Assembly (NCBI GenBank): GCA_018105865.1
Contig: CM030872.1
Coordinates: 8,778,516 to 8,842,515 of the forward strand
Length of the DNA: 64,000 nt
From: Metaphire vulgaris
Lineage: Eukaryota > Annelida > Clitellata > Crassiclitellata > Megascolecidae
Direction of reading: 5' to 3'
Shown here one piece after another: positions 48,329-59,876 of the stretch; positions within the stretch are counted from its first letter, which is position 1; every line of letters starts with the position of its first letter. The notes beneath the pieces were generated by a model, which searched no databases, was not told where the DNA came from, and worked only from the letters and a program-made list of their open reading frames with translations. A program made the position numbers and the translations under genes.

Positions 48329-51300
48329 GTATATATATACATATATATATAATAGTCGTAGCCCATGGTAGACTGGTTTCAAAAAACACCAAGTAAAGCA
48401 ATATAACTGTTCGTTAACAATGCTAACAGTTCAGCACAATAATTGAGTTAAAGCAGTTCAGATGCATTTAACAAATCAAACACAAGTAGCAAATAGCTTG
48501 TTATCACAAAATAGAAGTATTAGATAACAATGGACCAGTCTCAATAACTGATAACATCATTGCCTGTTTTAAAACATGATCTAATGGGAGCAGTGGAATA
48601 GTGGTAGGAAACTTGCCACTCAACCAGAGGGTAGCTGGGTTCGAATCTGACCCTAGCCACTGCAAGCAGCACTAAGAAGGTTCAGAAAGAGCATGAAAGA
48701 AACTATGGTTATGGTACTTGACAACTTCTATAGTGCCATATGCAATAGCTCATTTGCATGAACTAAATAAATATTCATCTACTGAATTAAATTTTAGGTC
48801 AATCAATGGATATAAAACAATAAGTTAATAAATCAGAAGGATCAAAGATCGACCCATTTTTAAAAACAGACTGAAAACCATCATTTCGGGAGTCAGACCC
48901 TTTGTAAAGCGCCTTTGTCTTTGGCCCTGCTATGCTTACGGCGCTATATAAATAGTCCAGTATACATATATACATACATACATACATATACACATACAAT
49001 AATAAATGTTTAATTACTGTAATGTATCTTTTTCAAGAAGAGCAATTCTCCTCTTCTGTTGAGTATTTTGTCGTTGAAAGTCATCAAGCTCTCCTGCCAA
49101 CGTTCTACAAACACGCACAATCATTTATTTTATTTTATTGTTATATATGCTCGACACATTTCATTAGACAAATCAAACACAAGTGGGCAAATAGCTTGTT
49201 ACCACAAAATACAAGCATTAGATAACAATGGACCGTCTCTATAACTGATAACTTGATTGCCTGTTTTAAAACACGCTTTAAGGGGTGCGGTGGAATAGTG
49301 GGGTGGAATAGTGCTGGCTAGTGCCTCCCCCGTCTAAAACGGCTAAGTTTGGGGACAGGTCGGTCACACGGGGCAATCCAGAACTGTGGAACTCACTACC
49401 AGACTATGTTACAAACTCTGACTCTCTAGGACTTTTCCTAAGTAATCTTAAGAATAAATTTGATTGATTGACTGATTAAGACACACCTATTCACCATCGG
49501 TTATACGTAGTATTGTAAAGTGCTCTTGTCTTTGGCCATTTTTGCCATGCTTATTGCGCTATATAAATTGTCTAGTTATGGTAATAATAATAATAGTGGT
49601 AGAACTCTTGACACACAACCAGATGGTGGCTGGGTTCGAATCTGACCCTAGACACGAGTAAGTTGTTCACCTCTTACTATCTTACCACATAATTATGATT
49701 CTTCACTCTGTGAATGACTTAATGTGTGTTAATAACCAAGTAATAAATAATAATAATATCAAAATTCTAAATTTAAAAGGCCAAATTCTCTGTTAAAGCA
49801 CATTATAAGACCTGGCAAATATAAATCCTTATTCACAAACACAGATAACATAAGACAAACCCAATGTCCAGAAGGCAACCTTCGTAATAATTTGCAATCT
49901 CAGAACTTAAATGTTGTCAATTTATCTGTGAACCCTACAGGCAAAATATACAAGTCTATCATGTACATCACTCAAAATTGCAAAACTCCTGCTAAACATG
50001 GTCACCATAGGCACATTGTAAAGCATGTTTCTTGCCTGTGTATAAAACCAAATGCAGAGATGCGATTATCGCGTGCCAAAGCGTGCAAAGTTAAGCGCAA
50101 AATGTCGACTGATTTTGACGCCTCACCTGTTTTCAGCTTCGACGATTTCCAGATCTGCTCGCAACCGATCTTTTTCATCCAACAGCGCCGATAATTCAGA
50201 TTTGACTGTATCAATCTCGAAACACAATCACAGAAGCCTTAACCCCTTAACAGTGTATTTAACTGTAACTCAATGTGAAATGAACGGATATATCCGGGAT
50301 CCCCAGTTAAGTGGTTAAGAGGTAATGAAAAATTCAAATGTCAGCGTCTACAACTCATCTTAATAGCCGAGTTAATTAAAGACAGGCTCTTTCAAAGGTC
50401 AGAAATCAGGTCAGGTCTTGTCTTCGTCTTCCAGCTGTGTCCAGCTATCGACTTCTCCATGACATCTCTCCAAAGTTCTCTGTCCTTTACTATTTTTTCC
50501 AAAGTCATTTGGTGTCTTCTGTCAGTTTTTTCCATTAAGATTCAACCCTGCCATGTGCAGATCCTCTTCCAACCCGTCCAGAGGAGGCCCGGGCAATTTA
50601 CAGATTTAATGACCCTCAGTCTAAAAATCTCAATATGAATCTAAAGCACAAAAAGTAATTTACATAGGCCTGTTGTTTTGAGACCTTTCTAAGCAGAGGC
50701 CTGGACCAAGTGGCTGAGTTCACAGTTGTAGAAGTTGAAACCCTCTTAATTACACAAATCAATAGATTACATGTCTCTGTATGTATTTAAAATGTTGCCT
50801 ATATTGGTGCATGTTCAAGGTAGTCATTGCAATACATTTAGGGGTAACTTTTTTCTGCACGCTATGTAAAACAAGATAAACTTACTTGAGATCTAACTGT
50901 CGAAGCTTCTTCAGAAAACTTCCTGCTATCAGATTTAAATTTCTCTCTCTCAGCATCAAGAATGGCCATTTCTAAAATCAAAATATTACCACATACAGAA
51001 CTGCTACAATACATGCATACAGTTGAGACCAGCATCAAGCAAGCCTTGAAAAGCAACAAAGCTCATAGAAAGTGCAGACAAGTTTTATTCTTTGTTCTGC
51101 TTGAAGAATGCAACATGCATTTTTGTTAGGTAAAACTCATTCTTTCAATTTGGCATGTTTCGTAGCTCAGGGTGCTCACCGTACTTTGAGATTGTCAGAA
51201 CAAGATATGAAACAACAATCACTTGCCTAAGACTTCAACAATGAATACAAAAATGTAATTTGGGACATCAAGGAACCTTAAAGAACTGGTAAAAAGAATA

Positions 51301-51987
51301 CATTTTATTTAATTTCATACTTTTAAATTTCAGAGAAAAAAAACCAACCCAACAACATTAATCGACAAATCTTGACCCAAAGAGACAAAACAAAACCCAG
51401 AAACACAAAAGACATCAATAACAAAAAGAGACTTTGAATAAATTATTCAGGTATAAAATTTCTGCACAAAGCTACAACCTAAATTATACAACAGAACTTC
51501 ATTATAACAGACTCGGTTAGACCGTATACTCGATTGAAACATACCGCAATGTATGGTTCCGTGTGGTGCGCTACCGTATTGGATGGTATTGGATATAATG
51601 TACCTCGGATATAACATACTAGATTTTACAGACCCCCGCTAAGCGCATTATAATGAGGTTCTACTGTATTTTAAACTAAACATCATCTGAAATTAAGAAA
51701 GTGCAGTCTTGAATACCTTGTTGTTGCTGTTCCAGACAACACTTCAGTTCGTGTATTGTTGTTTCAGAGTTGGTCGACACTATTTTGAACGAGTCGTTTT
51801 CCTCAACAAGTCTCACACTAAATTGGAAAAACAAAGCATGTATCATAAGCAGCGGCAGTGGCGTCTTCCTTTGAACTGTTCACTGCAAAACTAAAAACGC
51901 ACCTGTTTCGCAATTCTTATGGAGATGGACTGTAAATCGCTCTTGCATATGGCCTTAAGTCATGTTACAGCGTTGGATAAATCAGCC

Positions 51988-52049
<62 letters not shown>

Positions 52050-55000
52050 GATATGTTAAAGGTTGAAAATGAAGATACTGTTTAATTAAATATAAAAACT
52101 CAACTAAAATCAACAAAAGAGAATATTCAACCTCAAAAATGTCTTTATCCAACCATAGATTATTATAACTGTCACATAAATAGAAACATTGCAGTAAGTT
52201 GCAATGTCACGCAGACAGAATGAAACCATTTGCGGCAAAATTCAGAAATTTTAAGCACAAAATATCTAAACAGATAAAAATACTTTATTATATATTACTG
52301 CCTATAGAACTGTTAAAAAGTAATAATGGGTCCTGGAAATGGAGAGAGAAGTGACAATATTCCTGGGTCCGAGAAATGTGAAGGGGCCCCTGCATTAGTC
52401 TGCATATCAAATGGTAATGTAAATATCAAATGGTAATGTAAATATCAAATGGTAATGTAAATAATGCATGTTTAAAGCGTGTTTTTAATGTTAAATTAAA
52501 GTCCATTTCTGATAAAAGCACAAACTGCAAAGTATACACGTGATTTCATCGAGTCAAGCTTAGGGGCCAATAAGCAAAATCACTTCCCGGGCCCCCAGGG
52601 GCGTGAACCACGGGGAAACTGCGGAAGACGGTACCCCAAATAATTAGTGAGGGGGTATAGTATCATTTATCCCCCCCCAATGCTTTGTGTCTCTTTGCTA
52701 CTTTAATGCTCTAAAAATGTCTGACAAGCAAAAAAATCACCACTAGATTTTCAACATATTTATGGGTAGGTTTACTTTGTTTTAAAAACGTCCTATACCC
52801 CAATGCCGATGGCAGGACTATGCCAATTCAGGACCCTGTTACGACTCCTGAGTGGTCCAAATTCAGAAAATCAGAAGATTCTCACTTCTCAGCTCTAACT
52901 GTCTTGTTTTCTCTCTTGAGTTGGTTCAACTCGTTCCAAACAGCGTCACAGTCCTCGTCCTGTAAAGACTTCTGAGGCAATTTCGGTTTCTTCTTTGACT
53001 TCAACGTCTGTGAAACTGCATTCAAGTTTGCTGGAGCTGATGACAAATACCTAAACCGAAGCACATCATAATAAGCAATTTGAAACATAAACATAAAACG
53101 CAACAAGGAAAATGGTCAGAAATATGTACCAAAAATATCAACATGTCATAATGTACATAATGTTGTCTGTACATGTCATAATGTACAGACAACTGACTCA
53201 AAACCTCATTTCAGGAACAGGGAGGTTCATGTTTGGGTACAATGAGAAGACTTTGAGAGTTGTGGACTAAAGAAATGATCAAACAGGGATAGAGCTAAGA
53301 GAATGGAGTAGAACTGACAGATATGATGGAACTGCACCAATAAGAGAAAGCTACAGCTCTCAAGAAACAAAACTAAAGACTTTTATAGCAAGACCTAACA
53401 TTAATTTGTTGTTTAACCGTTTTGCTACTATACCTTTCGGGGGTTCCTAAACCTAGACGTTTTCTGTGACCCTTCGGTTCAAAGGGTTACATAAATCAAT
53501 AATGTATGGCAGTCCAGAACGTGGCAGCGGTATTTAAACATATGGATAGACAGTTCTGTGTTGCAATTTCATTTTACCTATCTAATCTATCTAATCTAAT
53601 CTTAAACTTCTATAGCGCCACTTTCATAATGCGCAGAAGCATCAACCGATGGCACACCAAATCCAAATCACTAAAGATCCAGTACGGGGAAGGGTTGCCA
53701 TAGTAACGAAAGGCCTAGATCAGATAATACAGACAATATTCATACCCGACAGGGTCTTCGTGGAAAAGCTTCAGCTGTTTTTTCATAAGACGATTGCTGC
53801 TGAGAACACTGCGCAGTCTTTCCAAACGCCTTGAATGTGCAGTTCGAATCGCCTCCAATTCTTTATTCTGTTGTCCGTTTTACAAATCAAAACGTCAGAA
53901 AACCCTCACCGTATCGACCGTAAACAGTCAAAACAGTTCGCTACTAACAGCAGATGGAACATTACTGATAAGTGAAATGAAATTTTTAGGGTCACCTTCT
54001 TAACGATCAATTCGCGCATGTCGGCCATCTTTCGTTCAGCGGTTTCCAGTTTCTGTTGCCAGGCGGCGCTAGATGTCTCGACGGTTTCGTCCTCCGTCGA
54101 ATTTGATTCAGCCGTTTTCAAAGGATTCGTCAGAGGATGTTTTGCCCGCCTGCATTGCAAAAGCATTTCTCATGCGCAGTGAATTTTGTGCATAAGCAAT
54201 TACAACATCATCTGCCATCCAAATAATTTTCATGTAATGCAATGTAATGTGGAATTTGTATAGCGCCTCTTCTATTTCTACTCAGAGGCGCTCCTGGCAT
54301 TGGAGTCGCATGGTAAAGTAGTGAGACAAAATGCTTGAAAACTAAAACTATCTAGATTCACCATTCACTGAACAGAGAATACAATCCAACAGGATTCAAC
54401 ATTATCATTACTATTACAAGGCTGTTAACACACATTAAGTCATTATCATTATAATTATTATTACAAGGTTGTTAACACATGTTAGGTCATTCAATGCTAG
54501 GAGCGCCTCTGAGTAGAAATAGAAGAGGCGCTATACAAATGTCACATTACATTACATTACATTACATTCACAAAAGTGAAGAATCATACGTGTTGATGGT
54601 CACATTAAATAGATGGTCAATTGGTCACATTAAATTTTAAAGCTAAATCAACGGGGGGTTCTGATAATTGAAAAACTGAGGCAAAAACAAATTTCTCTCA
54701 AATAAGCATCTGCTCGCAATATTTTGAGTACTAACTCTAATTGCTCATAGAGTAAATTTTACTTAATAAAGCCATTTTCATTAGAAATACCCAGCTGCTT
54801 CGAGTGATCAAAAATTTAACAAAAACTGTTGGCAGGGCCAACGCCAGGCACCCGCAAAGTTCACTAATTCAGGGGGCCCGGCAGCCCCTGGGGCCTATCC
54901 AAAGAATAATTTTTTTTGTATTTACAGCCACATCCCCCCCCATACATATCCACCAGTTCTTGAAGGCCCGAGATATTTATTCTATGGGGCCCAGCACAGG

Positions 55001-55800
55001 TTAGAACCAGCCCTGATTGGTGGCAACACAAAACAAAATCTTCATCACCTTCTTTCCTCCAGTACTTTATCAAATTCAGTCTCAACTTCCTGTAGCTTAT
55101 CCCTCAGGTCGTTAATCACGGAAATCTGTTCAGCTATTGTCTAAAATACATGCACAAATCCTGCAGGTTTGATATATAATCCATAAGTTATCTAAAAGCA
55201 GAGAAGACAATCAAAGAGTGCATCAAGAATGCTAGCCTGTACATAAACACTAAAACTTATCCATAGATCCATAGATTGTCAATACAGAATTATCAACTAA
55301 ATAATTAATAATTATCACATAAAAATCTAATTGTTTACCGCCCTCCGTACAGTGAAAAATCATAAATCAACTCTATCTCAAAACGCTCACTGCTAATTCA
55401 AAGTTTAAACAAATGGCTTTCAACGCAGGAGAAATCTACTAAACCACATAGCATCCAGTTATTATTATTAACAGTAGCATTATTATTATTATTATTATTA
55501 TTATAAAATGATATAACACAATGCCATAAGCAAAAGCAAAGATAAAGGTAGGTCCTGTACTCGAGTCCTGCCCCATAAGCAAAACTACTGCAAATATAAC
55601 ATTCTACATAGACATAAATTTCATTAAAACTATTGTAATGTCAAAATGGAAATTAAATATTATAACCTACGTGCTTCTGTGATTCAATCTCATATGTAAA
55701 TGCTTCCTCCTGAGTTTGAATCTCTACAATTAAGAGAAGAAACTTAATAATTTCATTTCCTGTCACATGTAAATGCACTCATTCCATCATCATCAACATG

Positions 55801-55885
<85 letters not shown>

Positions 55886-58028
55886 AATTATGGGTTCATT
55901 GCCTGTTGGTGTATAATGCCATATGCACAGTTTTCTGTCATTCTTTCCTGTTCGTTGCTCTGTGACTCAGATCCTGTAAACTGCTTCCACACCATTCTTC
56001 AACATCATCACACCATTCCTTTTCTGAAGTCTTCCTTTCTTATTGACACCCTCCATTATTCCAAGCATTAGAGCCTTGACCTTTATGTCCTCTTTCATTT
56101 TGCACTAATGTATCCATAAATCAACCACTTGCTCATGGCCTATGCTTCACTAGGAGTGCAAAAGGCTGCATAAGAAGAAGAACAGCATGATGGAAACTTC
56201 AAATATGCTACACGTACAACTTTATGTGAGCACAGCTGTCCAAACTTAATCGTAAGTTGATAATTACAATGCAAAACATAAAACCGAACTATTCTATTCT
56301 AAGAAAACGAGTGTCAGTAAAACTGTTTTCATAAATGATTCATTATCGTCGCTAATGATTATGATTCATTATCGTCGCTAACATGACTAACGTTTCTGAG
56401 TGTCGTTGAGTCGCAATTCCAGCCGTTGATTTAGACCGGACTGTTCCCTCGAAAACTCAATCTCACTCCGATGCGCCTGCCACGCCTCGGACAATTCTCT
56501 TCTAAACAACAAGTTAAAAAGTACTTCATCTTGAAAGCAGAAATGAAAAACAATCAAATAGAGAGCAAAATGCCAAAATGGAATCTAATAATGCTAGTAA
56601 AGGTAAAGGTTGGTCCCGTATTCCAGTCCAAGCGTTGGGTTACGGCGCTTATCTCCGGCCTGGGCAATCAGTGACGTAGGTGGTATAAGCCATTAATCTG
56701 GGGTAGGTTGCCATTACTTTCCCCAGACCCATGCTTTACCTCACAGCTCAACACTGCTCCTCAGTTTACCACCGCCCACTAGCGAGTAAGGCTGAGTTGA
56801 CCTTAAGGCTCCTGCAGGGATCGAACCCGCGACCTTTTGCTCCATCGTCCAGCGTTGTTACCACTCTTCTAACTTCCCGCCCCAATAATGCTTGCACACC
56901 AGTTAAATACAGCAGATGCACTAAAAGCAATTATACATGTTATCAACATTATTCCAAGAAACATATATTTTATTTTGGACTGTGTGCACGTATGTGCATC
57001 TGTGTGCTTATGTGCATATATCTGGAAATTTAACCAGTAAGCAACAACATACTTTGGATCAATAAGCAATGGGAACTGCATATACTCGGTTCTGGCGGTT
57101 TAAGGGTTAACAGAACTCACCGGAGCTTTTCCAAATCGGCATTGCAAAAATCCACTTGTCTTTCTAGTCTGTGGATCTCATCTTCACACCGTTTAGAATT
57201 TTTCTCCATGACGCCCACCTATCAACAATTAGCAATAGTGGTTCTCAAACAGGTTAATGACTCCTAAACAACCTGAAATCATGCTCTCATTATTATTATT
57301 ATTATTATTATTATAAAAAAATCAAATAAAACGATAACAATTAACTAGAGGCTTAGGACAAAAACTAACACAACCACTCACACATAATTCGGAAAAGTAA
57401 TAAAAACGCAAAAAATAATTACCTCTCTGTTCAAAACAGAATTTCGTTCGTTCAATGAATCGTTAATTTTTTCTAGATTCTGAAATACATACCATACCAC
57501 CTCTCATTCAGTTCAATGCTAAAGACGAAGACTCATTTCTTATAAAGTGACTCCAAATTTGGGATCGCCTCCAATTAGAAATACAAGAGATGCAATACAA
57601 ATCCTACATTACATCATATTACACATTACATAGAAAATGATATAACTCTATGGTTGGTAAAGGTAGGCCCGTACTCAAATGAGCATAGGGTCCAGCGCTG
57701 ATCTCCATGTACTAGGCAAGCAGCAAAGCAGGTGGCCTATGTCATTAATCTAGAGTAGTTTGCCATTGTTTTCTCTAGACCCGCGTTTTGCCTTTGCAGC
57801 TTAATGACACAAGCCATCATAAAATAGCAACAAAAACGCTCACCGAGAGTTCATTACGAAGACAAAGTTCTGCTTTGGTGAGCTCCACGTTTCTTGACCG
57901 CAACAAAGCAAGTTCAGACTCTCTATTCATCAGCTGCTGTTTCAATTCTACAATAAAAGTGAGTTCACAATGTTACAAGTGCAACCAGTCTGTTCTAGCT
58001 CTAGCAATCTTCAAGAGAAACATAACTA

Positions 58029-58070
<42 letters not shown>

Positions 58071-58147
58071 TAAAAGTAGTAGTAGTAGTAGTAGTAGTAG
58101 TAATAATAATAAAATTAATAATAACAACAACAATAAAAATAATAGTA

Positions 58148-58205
<58 letters not shown>

Positions 58206-58314
58206 CAACAACAATAAAAGTAGTAGTAGTGTTTATGGTCTTGCTGTAATAAAATTAATAATAAACAACAATAATCCTTGTAATAGTAATAGTAATAGTA
58301 ATAGTAATAAGAAA

Positions 58315-58398
<84 letters not shown>

Positions 58399-58952
58399 TG
58401 GGTTTTGAGTGGTTCAGTAGGGTCTGCCCTGTGTGTGAGAACCACTATGTTCCACCCACCCATCCATTCATTCACATTATGGTCTTGCTGTATAATCTCA
58501 TCCTTTGTCCTCTTGTCCTCTGGTAGATCTGTTTCTGTATTCTTGTCTTTGAGTTTAAAAATAACAACAAAATTTTGCAGTATACAATGGTAGAATGCCT
58601 GAACAACTTACTTTACAGTTATAATCAATTATATAATTATTGAAGAAAAATGGAAAAGTGCTAAGACTCGGAAACATTGAGGATTGAAAAGCACAGTGAA
58701 ACATCCATTTCAAATACAAAACAGAGTCTGGAAACAGTCTATAATTAATTTCCATGCAGTTTTTGGATAAAGTTTGAATCAATTCTAAGATCAGCAAAAA
58801 AATAAGAAAATACCTAAATTTAAGCCATCCAGCTCACGCACAACCTCTCTACTTGCAGACTCAACATCTTTTAGCTCATAGTCTTTCAACTAAAGAAACA
58901 CAAAACTAGGATTTGATTAATCAAAATCATCTGTATATATATATAAATATAA

Positions 58953-58983
<31 letters not shown>

Positions 58984-59829
58984 CATACATACATACATAC
59001 ATATATAATTAACTTTTATCTATGCATACACACATTTTACATAGATAGATAACTACAGATAGAGAGATAGATACACATTAACTTATTTCTATACACATAA
59101 CTATTAGATAGATAGATAAACAGATGGATCTATATCCAGATCAGTGGCATAGCAAGGGATCCAGAATATGTACAAAAATGTCCTTGTGTCAGTCTCCTTT
59201 AATTTGAACTTCTTTTGTTCATTCTCACATTCTCATATCACCTAACACCCCCACACACACACACACACCTACACAATGGTTTGGCATGACTTCCATGACC
59301 GGTCCCAGCCTGAAAAGGGGGTCAAAACCCCCAACCACCCAAGGCTACACCAATGAAATACATAGAATAACACAGATAGATAGGGACAGAGGGAGAGATA
59401 GATAAAGAGAGAAAGAAGTAGTCATACTCTGAATATAATACAAAACATCTGTAATTCTTTTCAAAGTATGCTGCAATAGTAATTCATTGTACCCGACAGT
59501 ATATTATCATATAACGTAAATAATTCTCATTCTAACCTCTTTCTGAAGGGAAGTAACTTTGCCTAAACAGGTCTTCAGCTCCAACTGTCGTTGCTCCAAC
59601 TGATTCTGCAGTGCAAGCTTTCTGTGAAAAGGAAACTCACACATTTTAAACTAATTATCAAAAAGTTTTACTAATTTCAGTAAAGTAATTATAAGAATTT
59701 AAGTATTCTTCAGACCTTTTAAAATTCTGCCAACCATTAACATAGATAGATAATCTCATGTCTATGTTGCTCCCACAAGAATAGAGATACTTATAACTGC
59801 AAAAAGTCAAGTAATGAAAATATGTCAAT

Positions 59830-59876
<47 letters not shown>

